Translations under genes and position numbers: made by a program
In this document: positions 34,558 through 43,224 of the stretch, in pieces
Numbering within the stretch: position 1 is the first letter of the stretch
Layout: every line of letters starts with the position of its first letter
NCBI RefSeq assembly: GCF_019042275.1
Contig: NZ_JAHQCW010000047.1
Coordinates: forward strand, 1-45,638
Source: Diplocloster agilis
Lineage (GTDB): Bacteria > Bacillota > Clostridia > Lachnospirales > Lachnospiraceae
Length of the DNA stretch: 45,638 bases
Direction of reading: 5' to 3'
The notes under the pieces: model-generated
What the model saw: only the letters and a program-made list of their open reading frames with translations
Told to the model about the DNA's origin: nothing
Database searches by the model: none

Positions 34558-35124
34558 TTAAAAATACCCTTCCCGCCATTTTCTATACCACTCAGGAATA
34601 TTCTTTGACAGCCTCACAAGTTCACCATTTTTATATATGGCAAATCTGCGGAATTTATCTGTATTATCATATAATGCGGATAAATCACAAAAATCAATAA
34701 TTTCATGAAGATTTTTTAAACTCTCCCCAAACCTTTTGTCTATGTCTATGTCCGGTATCCCATGGCCTCCTAACTCGACTCTTCTGGCAACTCTCTTCTT
34801 CGCTATCTCCGCAGTATCAACACCGACATAATGTAATTCTATGACATAACCCGACTGTTTTGCCCTGCGTATAGTACGCAATATTGTATGACCGCATAGT
34901 GTTGTTTCCTGATTAAAAGTAATACCTTCACATAAGTAGGAATTTAGCCTTTCAACTGCAATCCTGCCTGCTTTCATTAAATCTGACGTATTTCTCCAAT
35001 CACCAAATTCTCTCAATATTTCATCTGTGTTCACCCGCGGCATTATATCCTGATAATGTGTAGTCCTGTATAAAGTTGATTTTCCAGCACCGTTTACTCC
35101 AGCATATAAAATATACTTTTTCAT
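34558..35124 (-). CDS. zeta-toxin-like P-loop kinase
   Basis: A 188-residue protein of the zeta toxin / AAA P-loop kinase group. Walker A GVNGAGKST is at 9-17. NTDEILREFG (about 32-41) has the Asp that in zeta toxins positions the substrate hydroxyl, FNQETTLCG follows, and the ARRVELGGHGIPD stretch (about 133-145) resembles the arginine lid. Zeta toxins phosphorylate UDP-N-acetylglucosamine; whether this chromosomal member does is unknown. The start ATG directly abuts the stop codon of a 59-residue upstream gene. The region is more AT-rich than its neighbours, a sign of transfer. Confidence 0.85.
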   Translation of the reverse strand: MKKYILYAGVNGAGKSTLYRTTHYQDIMPRVNTDEILREFGDWRNTSDLMKAGRIAVERLNSYLCEGITFNQETTLCGHTILRTIRRAKQSGYVIELHYVGVDTAEIAKKRVARRVELGGHGIPDIDIDKRFGESLKNLHEIIDFCDLSALYDNTDKFRRFAIYKNGELVRLSKNIPEWYRKWREGYF

Positions 35125-35304
35125 TTAAAACCTCTTTTGGGCAATTACATTCTTCTGCTTCCTTTGCAATACAAAATCACTTAACATAGAAAAAAAATCC
35201 TGTTCATCTTCCGTTTCCGCGCTTAAAACCAGCTCCATGGTTTCCTCTATATCCATATCTTTACATTCTTCATATAATTTTCTAGCACTTTCCGTCTTCG
35301 ACAT
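35125..35304 (-). CDS. 59-residue probable partner (antitoxin-like) of the zeta-like kinase
   Basis: A short gene with ATG at 35304, nine bases after AAAGGAG, and its TAA directly followed by the ATG of the kinase gene (TAAATG), in the same frame. The protein is acidic in its first half (SARKLYEECKDMDIEETMEL) and basic at the end (LQRKQKNVIAQKRF), and predicted helical. Its place matches antitoxin-first TA operons, and its size is close to that of epsilon-type partners (about 90) but shorter. I recognise no named family, so the antitoxin role is inference from context. Confidence 0.7.
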   Translation of the reverse strand: MSKTESARKLYEECKDMDIEETMELVLSAETEDEQDFFSMLSDFVLQRKQKNVIAQKRF

Positions 35305-35380
35305 ATCATGATACTCCTTTACCTATAAAACGGAGACAACGCTAAACGTCTTATTTATTTTTACAGCCTTTCCGGCTATA

Positions 35381-35415
35381 CCGCTAGTAGTCCCTAGCGG
35401 ACATCATACATTATA
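35381..35415 (-). promoter_or_regulatory. -10 box and palindrome before the 59-residue/kinase pair
   Basis: Minus-strand TATAAT (plus 35410-35415) is followed, near the predicted transcription start, by CCGCTAGGGACTACTAGCGG (plus 35381-35400): 7-bp arms around 6 bases. It could be an operator or a 5'-end RNA hairpin. AGCC-GGAAA-GGCT follows as a second small stem. The -35 is weak. Confidence 0.5.
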
Positions 35416-35454
35416 CAGGATGATTATCTAAAAGAAAAGGCGTAAAGGCATATT

Positions 35455-36105
35455 TTACAAAAGCCTGCACAGCTCCATAGGCGCATCGATAATATCCTGC
35501 GCCTGGTTAGCCTCCAGCTCTTCCCTGTCCCGAAATCCCCAGGTAACGCCGACCGTATGCATCCCTGCCGCATTCCCTGTCTGCATATCCGTATTCGTAT
35601 CTCCCAGATAAAGGCATTCGGCCGGTTCTATCCCGAATCCCGCGGCGATCGCCAGGGCCCCGTCCGGATAAGGTTTTCTGCGGATGCCCTCCTGCTGCCC
35701 CTGGACATGATCGAAATAGCCTTTTCCAAACAGCGTTTCCACCACGTCGATGGTCTGGGCATGGGGTTTGTTGGATAAGACCGCGATCTTGATCCCCCGC
35801 TCCTTCAGAGTGCCCAGCAGTTCCAAGATCCCGTCATAGGGCTTCACCTCATACATACAATCCTTCGCAAACACCTCTTTATATTTCGCGGTTATTTTCT
35901 CCATGTTCACAAGCTGCGTATCTCCTGCCGCGATTAACGCCCGCTCCAAAAGCTTGGCCGCGCCGTCTCCGACCATGGTTTTATAAGCTTCCATGGGATG
36001 ACCGGGAAGGCCGCAGTATTTAAGCGCCCGATTGGTACAATAGTGCAGCGATTTAAGCGTATCCGCAAGTGTTCCGTCCAGATCAAATAGTACTGCTTTC
36101 CACAT
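35455..36105 (-). CDS. gph: HAD phosphatase, phosphoglycolate phosphatase type
   Basis: A 216-residue HAD hydrolase, subfamily IA with a helical cap (about 15-85). Motif I is FDLDGTLADT (7-16), motif II Ser in VLSNKP, motif III Lys in GIRRKPYPDG, and motif IV GDTNTDMQTGNAAGM. The closest named activity is 2-phosphoglycolate phosphatase, which cleans up a DNA-repair product; related enzymes act on pyrophosphate or sugar phosphates, so the substrate is uncertain. It follows maf by 56 bases on the same strand and starts at ATG 36105 after GAGGAG. Confidence 0.88.
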   Translation of the reverse strand: MWKAVLFDLDGTLADTLKSLHYCTNRALKYCGLPGHPMEAYKTMVGDGAAKLLERALIAAGDTQLVNMEKITAKYKEVFAKDCMYEVKPYDGILELLGTLKERGIKIAVLSNKPHAQTIDVVETLFGKGYFDHVQGQQEGIRRKPYPDGALAIAAGFGIEPAECLYLGDTNTDMQTGNAAGMHTVGVTWGFRDREELEANQAQDIIDAPMELCRLL

Positions 36106-36161
36106 AATCTCATTCTCCTCTTTTTAAGGTTGTCTTGTATTATTTCCGATTCCATTCCCCT

Positions 36162-36740
36162 CTACAGTACATCCAGCTTTTTCAACTCTCTATAAAGGCG
36201 GGCGACCGGAAGGCCCACCACATTGCTGTAGTCCCCCCGGACAGCCACAATATAACGGGCCGCGAAGCCCTGTATTCCATAAGCTCCCGCCTTATCCATC
36301 GGTTCCCCGGTGGCTATGTATTCCCGTATCTCGGATTCATCCATGGGTCCGAACTCCACTTCTGTCATCTCGGTAAAATGAACCTCCCGATTCTTGGCCC
36401 CGGATTTTAGAATCAGCGTTACCCCGGTATATACCTGGTGGGTATCTCCCTGCAAAAACGCAAGCATCCCGGCGGCCTCCTCCTCGCTCCGCGGTTTACC
36501 CAATATCTGCCCGTTATGGCATACGACCGTATCCGCCCCGATAATCAGGGCCGGACCCTCTATGGAAGAAGCGATATCCCCTGCCTTCTGAGCGGACAGC
36601 TCCGTAACCAGCTCCGACGGTTCCCGGGCTTTGGACGCCTCCTCCTTTTGGCTTGGCAGCACTTCATAAGTCAGACCGATCTGCGATAACAGTTCCCGTC
36701 TTCTGGGTGAAGCCGAAGCCAATACAATTCTGGTTTTCAT
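36162..36740 (-). CDS. maf: Maf-family nucleotide pyrophosphatase
   Basis: A 192-residue enzyme of the Maf family, which hydrolyses non-canonical or modified nucleoside triphosphates (dTTP/UTP or m7GTP subtypes) and has been linked to septum inhibition. Family motifs are LASASPRRRELL (6-17), SDGSE-like region SELV, IIGADTVV (about 68-75), and the glutamine/lysine region DKAGAYGIQGFA typical of the YhdE branch. The start is ATG 36740, nine bases after GGGAGG of cassette copy 4; the longer reading from 36764 begins inside that repeat. It is co-directional with polC upstream. Confidence 0.93.
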   Translation of the reverse strand: MKTRIVLASASPRRRELLSQIGLTYEVLPSQKEEASKAREPSELVTELSAQKAGDIASSIEGPALIIGADTVVCHNGQILGKPRSEEEAAGMLAFLQGDTHQVYTGVTLILKSGAKNREVHFTEMTEVEFGPMDESEIREYIATGEPMDKAGAYGIQGFAARYIVAVRGDYSNVVGLPVARLYRELKKLDVL

Positions 36741-36747
36741 AAAAAGT

Positions 36748-36775
36748 TTCCTCCCGCGCCGCATTTACTGCGGCT
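36748..36775 (-). repeat. hairpin plus ribosome-site cassette, copy 4 (between polC and maf)
   Basis: Minus strand AGCCGCA-GTAAA-TGCGGC, then GCGGGAGGAA. It begins 4 bases after the polC stop codon and supplies the ribosome site of maf. Confidence 0.85.
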
Positions 36776-36779
36776 TATA

Positions 36780-39700
36780 TTACAGATCAAATAAGGACAA
36801 CTGATTGGATTCCGGCAGATCGCCCAGCAGGTGCAGATCATCCATCAAGTCTGTAACCGTCTTACTCACCTTGGTTCTGGCCCGGAAATCATCTTTAGAA
36901 AGAAATTTTCCATCCTTAGCGGCGTCCACGATCGCATCGGCCGCTTTATCACCCAGACCGTCTATGGACGAGAAGGACGGCATCAGTTTCCCGTCGATAA
37001 TCTGGAACTTGGAAGCCTGCGCCCGGTATATATCAATGGGCATAAACTCAAATCCTCTGGCGTACATTTCCTGGACGATTTTCATATCCTTCAGGGTATC
37101 CTGCTCCTTTTTGGACAGGGTATCGTTCCGCCTTTTGTAATCATCCAGAAAATATTCCAGCTTATCCCGACCCAGGCACATGATCTCGTAGTTGAACGAG
37201 GAAGCCCGGATACTGAAAAACGCCGCGTAATAAGCCAGCGGATAGAACACCTTAAAATAGGCGATTCGAAAAGCCATCATAACATAGGCCGCCGCGTGGG
37301 CCTTCGGGAACATGTACTTGATTTTCTTACAGGACCAGATATACCAGTCCGGCACATTCGCCTTGATCATGGCCTCTTCCCATTCCGGCTTCAGGCCTTT
37401 TCCCTTACGGACGCTCTCCATGATGGTAAAGGAAAGCTCGCTGTCCATCCCCATCTGGATCAGATAGATCATGATATCGTCACGGGTACAGATGGCGGTG
37501 GAAATCGTCGCCTTTCCCTCTTCGATCAGCGTCTGCGCATTCCCCAGCCACACGTCGGTACCGTGGGACAGGCCGGAGATACGGACCAGATCGGAGAAGG
37601 TCTTGGGCTTCGTATCCTGAAGCATCTGGATAACAAACTCCGTACCGAACTCCGGGATTCCCAGAGATCCCAGCTTACAGCCCCCGATGTCCTCGGGCTT
37701 GATCCCCAGCGCCTCCGTATTCAGGAACAAGGACATAACCTCTTTATTATCCAGCGGAATCGTCTTGGCATCCAGGCCGGTCAGGTCCTCCAGCATACGG
37801 ATCATGGTCGGATCATCATGGCCCAGAATATCCAGCTTTAACAGGTTGTGGTCGATGGAATGGTAATCAAAGTGCGTGGTGATAATGTCCGTCGTCATAT
37901 CGTTGGCGGGCCGCTGGACCGGCGTGAAGGAATAGATCTCCTCCCCGTGAGGCAATACAATAATACCGCCCGGGTGCTGGCCGGTCGTACGGCGCACGCC
38001 GACACAGCCGTCCACGATCCGGGTGATCTCGCAGTTCCGCTTGCGCACCCCGCGCTCTTCATAATAATTTTTCACATAACCGAACGCTGTCTTGTCCGCC
38101 AGCGTACCGATGGTTCCCGCCCGGAAGGTCTGCCCTTCCCCAAAGATAACCTCCGTATACCGGTGGGCGTTTCCCTGGTAATCGCCGGAGAAGTTCAGGT
38201 CGATATCCGGCTCTTTATTCCCCTTGAATCCCAGGAATGTTTCAAAGGGGATATCAAATCCCGCCTTCACCAGCGGCTCCCCGCATTCCGGGCAATTCCG
38301 GTCCGGCATATCACAGCCGGAACCGCCGCCAAACGACTTCACCAGCTCCGAATCAAAATCACTGTAATGGCATTTTTTACAATAATAATGCGGAGCCAGC
38401 GGATTCACCTCCGTAATCCCGGCCATGGTAGCCACGAAGGAAGAACCTACGGAACCACGGGACCCTACCAGATACCCGTCCTCATTGGATTTCCACACCA
38501 GCTTCTGGGCGATGATATACATCACGGCGAATCCGTTGGAAATAATGGAATTCAGTTCCCTCTCCAGCCGCTCCACTACAACCGGAGGCAGTTCGTCCCC
38601 GTACATCTCATGGGCGGTGTTATAGCAGATGTTCCGCAGGGTTTTATCCGAATCCTCAATCACCGGCGGACACTTATCCGGCCGTACCGGGGAGATCCGC
38701 TCGATCATATTCGCTATCTTATTCGTGTTGGTAATCACTACCTCTTCCGCTTTTTCACTGCCCAGATAGCTGAACTCCTCCAGCATCTCCTCCGTCGTCC
38801 TGTAATAAAGCGGCGCCTGCATATCCGCATCCTTGAATCCCTTTCCCGCCATGATAATCCTTCGGTATACCTCATCCTCCGGATTCAGGAAATGAACGTC
38901 GCAGGTGGCGACCACCGGCTTGCGGAACTGCTCTCCCAGCTCCACGATCCGTTTATTCAGATTGATCAGATCCTGCCTGGAATTCACCGTGGACTTTTCA
39001 TCCCGGAGCATGAACTCGTTATTCCCAAGAGGCTGTATCTCCAGATAGTCATAGAATTGGGCGAGCCTGGCGATCTCCTCCTGGGGCGATTCCCGCAGCA
39101 GCGCCTGATAAAGCTCGCCGGCCTCGCAGGCCGATCCGATCAGAAGTCCTTCCCGGTATTTCATATATAAGCTTTTCGGCACTCTGGGCCGCTTCGCGTA
39201 ATAATCAATATGGGACATGGAGACCAGGCGGTACAGGTTCACACGGCCCACATCATTTCTGGCCAGTATAATGGCATGATAGGTGGGTAGTTTCTTAATG
39301 GCGGTGTGATCCAACGTACTAATGCTGTTTACACCGTCTAAGGACGTCACATCCCTGTCCTTTAACATCTCCACGAATTTCAGAAAAATCTCCGCCGTAC
39401 AGGCGGCGTCGTCCACTGCCCGGTGGTGATTGTCCAGGGAAATGTTCAGCGCCTTAGCCACTGTGTCCAGCTTAAACCGGTTCAACTGCGGCAGCAGCAC
39501 TCTAGCCAGAGAGACGGTATCGACCACCGTTTTATGCAGGGAAATTCCCATGCGTTTGGCATTTCGCTGCACGAAACTCATATCAAATCCAGCGTTGTGC
39601 GCCACCATAACAGCGCCCTCGCAAAACTCCAGAAACTCCGGCAGCACCTGTTCGATCATGGGCGCTTCTAACACCATATGATCATTGATGCCGGTCAGCT

Positions 39701-41204
39701 TCTCAATATCGAAGGGAATCGGCACATCCGGATTCACAAAGGTGCTGAAGCGGTCGGTGATCCGTCCCTCCACCACTTTTACCGCGCCGATCTCTATGAT
39801 CCGGTTATTCACCGGGCTGAAACCGGTCGTCTCCAGGTCAAATACCACATAGGTATCATCCAGGCTCTGGTTCCGGGAATCCGTGACGATCTCCTTGAGA
39901 TCATCGACCAGATACGCTTCCATTCCATAGATAATCTTAAGATCCGCGTCCTTGGGGATGGCGTGGTTCGCTTCCGGGAATGACTGCACCACGCCGTGGT
40001 CCGTAATCGCCACCGCCTTGTGCCCCCATTTGACCGCCTGCTTGATAATATCTCCCACATCGGAGACCCCGTCCATATCGCTCATCTTTGTATGGCAGTG
40101 CAATTCTACCCTTTTTACAGGGCTGGTGTCCATCCTCCCGGTTCTGAAATCCGCGATAGACTTAATCCCCACCACAGAGGCGATAGAAAGCTCCCCGTCA
40201 AACCGGTCGATATTGCTGACGCCTTTAATCTTGATAAACGCACCCTTCTTGATTCCCTCTAAAATCTCGGACAGCTCGTCATTTTTCACAAACATCTTCA
40301 CATTGATGCTGTCCGTAAAATCCGTAATACTGAAAATGATAATCGTCTTCTCATTCCGGATCTCCCTGGTATCTAAGGTCATGATCCGGCCCCGCAACAC
40401 TACTTCGCCGATCTCGCCCACCAGCTGTTCGATGGGCATGGCGTCCTCCTCAAAATCCCTGCCATAGAGCACATCCGGGTTATCGGACCGCTTAAATCCA
40501 CGGGGCGCCCGCCGGAAGGAGGCATCCCCCTTGTCTTCCCGTCCTTTTCTCCCCTGCTGCCCTTGCTGTCCCTGCTGTCCTGTCTGCTCCTGGGCCGCGG
40601 CCGCTTTCTCCGTACCCTTGGCGCTCTGGATCACCGACGCGATATTGGCCACTTCCTGTTTGATCTTCTGATCGCTCTGTTCCCGGTACTTGCTGGGCTT
40701 CACCTCTTCGTATTCGACCCGCACCTGAACCGGAAAACCGCAGCGTTCATGAAAAATCTTCTCCAGAATCCTCACCAGCTCATCCGTCTTGCTGGCGGCC
40801 ACCACCGTCTGCTCCAGACGCAGCACCATAACCTGTTCCTCGACGAACTCCCATTTCGCCTTCCGGAACAGATTATATTCCACCATGCTGTATTCCCTCA
40901 GCTCATCCAGAATACTGTTATGATATATTTCCATCAGTTTTCTGGGCGTATACTGATCCGACAGCTCGTATTTTTCATAGATCTTGATCAGCATCGGCAC
41001 ATTGGGAAACAACTGATCTTTGATCGAGCGTTCCAGCAGGAAAATATGATCCTTCTGTATAAGGATTTTACTATTGATATGAATTCGAATCGCATCCCGT
41101 TTCGGGTTCGTGGACACCTTGCTGATCTGGGTGCATTCCATCATGTCCCGCAGATCTTCTTTTAGCTCAAGGGTCGGAAATACTTCAAAAAACGGTTTTG
41201 CCAT
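36780..41204 (-). CDS. polC: DNA polymerase III alpha subunit, PolC type
   Basis: The Gram-positive replicative polymerase, 1474 residues. The order is: N-terminal domains (1-230), OB fold (about 265-360, VVLRGRIMTLDTREI), PHP domain split by the exonuclease (first part RVELHCHTKMSDMDGVSD), proofreading DEDDh exonuclease (about 450-620: FDLETTGFSP, HNAGFDMSFV, HHRAVDDAACTAEIF), zinc finger (CKKC...CPEC, about 950-985) and polymerase palm with KEPDIDLNFSGD near 1010. A short QQG repeat (residues about 205-217) lies in the N-terminal linker. Its ATG overlaps the ispG stop (TAATG). Replication and isoprenoid genes are thus co-expressed here. Confidence 0.98.
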   Translation of the reverse strand: MAKPFFEVFPTLELKEDLRDMMECTQISKVSTNPKRDAIRIHINSKILIQKDHIFLLERSIKDQLFPNVPMLIKIYEKYELSDQYTPRKLMEIYHNSILDELREYSMVEYNLFRKAKWEFVEEQVMVLRLEQTVVAASKTDELVRILEKIFHERCGFPVQVRVEYEEVKPSKYREQSDQKIKQEVANIASVIQSAKGTEKAAAAQEQTGQQGQQGQQGRKGREDKGDASFRRAPRGFKRSDNPDVLYGRDFEEDAMPIEQLVGEIGEVVLRGRIMTLDTREIRNEKTIIIFSITDFTDSINVKMFVKNDELSEILEGIKKGAFIKIKGVSNIDRFDGELSIASVVGIKSIADFRTGRMDTSPVKRVELHCHTKMSDMDGVSDVGDIIKQAVKWGHKAVAITDHGVVQSFPEANHAIPKDADLKIIYGMEAYLVDDLKEIVTDSRNQSLDDTYVVFDLETTGFSPVNNRIIEIGAVKVVEGRITDRFSTFVNPDVPIPFDIEKLTGINDHMVLEAPMIEQVLPEFLEFCEGAVMVAHNAGFDMSFVQRNAKRMGISLHKTVVDTVSLARVLLPQLNRFKLDTVAKALNISLDNHHRAVDDAACTAEIFLKFVEMLKDRDVTSLDGVNSISTLDHTAIKKLPTYHAIILARNDVGRVNLYRLVSMSHIDYYAKRPRVPKSLYMKYREGLLIGSACEAGELYQALLRESPQEEIARLAQFYDYLEIQPLGNNEFMLRDEKSTVNSRQDLINLNKRIVELGEQFRKPVVATCDVHFLNPEDEVYRRIIMAGKGFKDADMQAPLYYRTTEEMLEEFSYLGSEKAEEVVITNTNKIANMIERISPVRPDKCPPVIEDSDKTLRNICYNTAHEMYGDELPPVVVERLERELNSIISNGFAVMYIIAQKLVWKSNEDGYLVGSRGSVGSSFVATMAGITEVNPLAPHYYCKKCHYSDFDSELVKSFGGGSGCDMPDRNCPECGEPLVKAGFDIPFETFLGFKGNKEPDIDLNFSGDYQGNAHRYTEVIFGEGQTFRAGTIGTLADKTAFGYVKNYYEERGVRKRNCEITRIVDGCVGVRRTTGQHPGGIIVLPHGEEIYSFTPVQRPANDMTTDIITTHFDYHSIDHNLLKLDILGHDDPTMIRMLEDLTGLDAKTIPLDNKEVMSLFLNTEALGIKPEDIGGCKLGSLGIPEFGTEFVIQMLQDTKPKTFSDLVRISGLSHGTDVWLGNAQTLIEEGKATISTAICTRDDIMIYLIQMGMDSELSFTIMESVRKGKGLKPEWEEAMIKANVPDWYIWSCKKIKYMFPKAHAAAYVMMAFRIAYFKVFYPLAYYAAFFSIRASSFNYEIMCLGRDKLEYFLDDYKRRNDTLSKKEQDTLKDMKIVQEMYARGFEFMPIDIYRAQASKFQIIDGKLMPSFSSIDGLGDKAADAIVDAAKDGKFLSKDDFRARTKVSKTVTDLMDDLHLLGDLPESNQLSLFDL

Positions 41205-42262
41205 TACACTTCACTCCAATGCTCCAGCTCATCCTTCAGCACCTGCAAAAGCTGGTCCTCCGGAACCTTCTTTACCACTTCACCTTTTTTGATCAGCAGG
41301 CCTTCGCCCCTGCCTCCGGCGATCCCGATATCCGCCTCTTTCGCCTCCCCGGGACCATTTACCACACAGCCCATGACCGCCACCTTAAGATCCAGCGGCA
41401 TACCGGACACCAGCGTCTCCACCTGGTTCGCCAGTCCGATCAGATCGATCTGGGTCCTGCCGCAGGTCGGGCACGAAACCACCTCAATCCCGCCTTTGCG
41501 AAGCCCCAGCGTCTTAAGAATCAGCCTGGCCGACTTAATCTCCTCCACCGGGTCTCCGGTGAGGGACACCCGAATCGTATCCCCGATCCCCTGATACAGG
41601 ATAATCCCAAGCCCCACCGCCGATTTAATATTTCCGGACAGCACCGTCCCGGACTCGGTGATTCCCACATGCAGCGGGTAATTTGTCTCCTGAGCGATCC
41701 GTTCATGAGCCCGCGCGCACATCAGTACATCCGAGGACTTAATACTGATCACCAGATTGTCATACCCCATATCCTCGATCCGGTGCACTTTATCTAAGGC
41801 GCTCTCCACGATCCCCTCCGCGGTCACCCCATGATATTTCTCCACCAGTTCTTTTTCCAGGGACCCGCTGTTCACGCCCACACGGATGGGAATATTCCGG
41901 CTCTTGGCCTCCTCCACCACCGCCTGCAGCCGCTCCTGGCTGCCGATATTCCCCGGATTAATCCGGATCTTATCCGCCCCGTTTTCCATGGCTGCGATCG
42001 CCAGCTTATAGTCAAAATGAATATCCGCCACCAGTGGAATCCCGATCTGCTTCTTAATCTCCTGCAAAGCCCGCGCCGCCTCCATCGTAGGCACCGCGCA
42101 CCGTATAATCTCACAGCCCGCCTCCTGGAGCCTTTGAATCTGCTCCACCGTGGCCGCCACATCTTCCGTTCTCGTATTTGTCATGGACTGTATCAGCACC
42201 GGATTCCCGCCTCCGATCACCCGGTCCCCGATCCGTATCACTTTCGTATGTTCTCTATGCAT
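41204..42262 (-). CDS. ispG: 4-hydroxy-3-methylbut-2-enyl diphosphate synthase
   Basis: The sixth MEP-pathway enzyme: reduces the cyclic diphosphate MEcPP to HMBPP with a [4Fe-4S] cluster. The 352-residue protein is a TIM barrel (NPVLIQSMTNT, LVADIHFDYKLA, KIRINPGNIG) with the C-terminal cluster domain SCPTCGRTQIDLI and MGCVVNGPGEAKEADIGIAGG, which holds the three cysteines. The start is ATG 42262 after AAAGGAG; a longer reading from 42286 lacks a ribosome site. polC follows with overlapping stop/start. Palindromic element D begins about 95 bases upstream, and no clear promoter was found between. Confidence 0.96.
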   Translation of the reverse strand: MHREHTKVIRIGDRVIGGGNPVLIQSMTNTRTEDVAATVEQIQRLQEAGCEIIRCAVPTMEAARALQEIKKQIGIPLVADIHFDYKLAIAAMENGADKIRINPGNIGSQERLQAVVEEAKSRNIPIRVGVNSGSLEKELVEKYHGVTAEGIVESALDKVHRIEDMGYDNLVISIKSSDVLMCARAHERIAQETNYPLHVGITESGTVLSGNIKSAVGLGIILYQGIGDTIRVSLTGDPVEEIKSARLILKTLGLRKGGIEVVSCPTCGRTQIDLIGLANQVETLVSGMPLDLKVAVMGCVVNGPGEAKEADIGIAGGRGEGLLIKKGEVVKKVPEDQLLQVLKDELEHWSEV

Positions 42263-42355
42263 AAGGTTCACTCCTTTATCTTCCATTCACCTACCCATCT
42301 ATTATACCCACTTCCCGGGGGCAGTGCAATGTATTTTGCTTTCGGGGGAAGGGCC

Positions 42356-42636
42356 GGAGCGGTCAGGGGACAGAGCGGCGGCGGGGAAGGGGCGCAAAAG
42401 CAGCAGGGAGGGAATCGCTTCGGCCGGGCCTAAGAACGGGTAACTCCGAAGAGGACGAAACCTCTGATTAGCAGGACCCGGGGCAAACTCGCCAGAGTGC
42501 GGCTCAAACAGTGCCCCAGGTCCTGCGAGGTTTCGCCCTCTTCTGCGTAACCCATTCTAAGGCCCGGCCTCAAGCGATTCCCTCCCTGCTGCTTTTGCGC
42601 CCCTTCCCCGCCGCCGCTCTGTCCCCTGACCGCTCC
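42356..42636. repeat. long palindromic hairpin element D
   Basis: A 281-bp inverted repeat. The inner part, about 42411-42580, is nearly identical to element A, including tip GGGGCA-AACTC-GCC-AGAGTGC-GGC-TCAAACAG-TGCCCC, bulge CTGATTAG and CTCCGAAG. The outer arms (GGAGCGGTCAGGGG and on) differ from A yet pair perfectly with each other. The left flank AAGGGCC (42349-42355) and right flank TACTTTGGTGAA (42637-42648) match A. It lies between the 5' end of ispG and the AT-rich accessory region. Confidence 0.9.
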
Positions 42637-42648
42637 TACTTTGGTGAA

Positions 42649-43150
42649 AGCTTGGAATTTAGTGCAGAATTTTTTTTGTTTTGTACTATTAAAGAAGGTT
42701 ATCCTCGGCCGACACAGTACATCTATCTTCATTCCTACCATCCTCTTGCTTCTTGATATCTACCTTTCTTAAGATTCCCGCCATCCCTGAACCGGATGTT
42801 TATGCCAAATTGCACACGCACGCGCATACCGTTCAAAAGCATGCCTATGTTATTCAGTCCGCAGGATAACACATTAGATTCCGACTTCTATCAGTTTGCA
42901 AAATCCATGTGCCTAGTATGATAACATAAATCTACTCCTGAATACATGCTTATTTCCTCTTTCGTACCTGCTAATCTGATCTGTTATGTGCTAAATTCGG
43001 CCATCAAAGTTCCCAGTGTAACTCCTACAAATTTTCCTTTGCGATATTCTGACCGGAGCTAAAGTGGGATGTTGTGAACAGCCATCCCGCCCAAATTTCA
43101 GGGATGTATTTAATATTTGATCAATAACTGTCAGCCACTCTCTAAGGTTG
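42649..43150. other. gene-free stretch between element D and the collagen-like gene
   Basis: About 500 bases of AT-rich, non-repetitive sequence without a credible reading frame, promoter or RNA. It may be remnant sequence at the edge of an insertion. Confidence 0.5.
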
Positions 43151-43151
43151 G

Positions 43152-43175
43152 AAAAACCGGTCCCTTGGACCGGTC
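43152..43175 (-). terminator. terminator of the collagen-like gene
   Basis: Minus strand GACCGGTCC-AAG-GGACCGGTT followed by TTTCC, about 50 bases after the stop codon. This is a strong intrinsic terminator. Confidence 0.85.
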
Positions 43176-43224
43176 TCCATCTATAATAGACTCAATTTTT
43201 TGTCATTGCATTTATATGACCACT

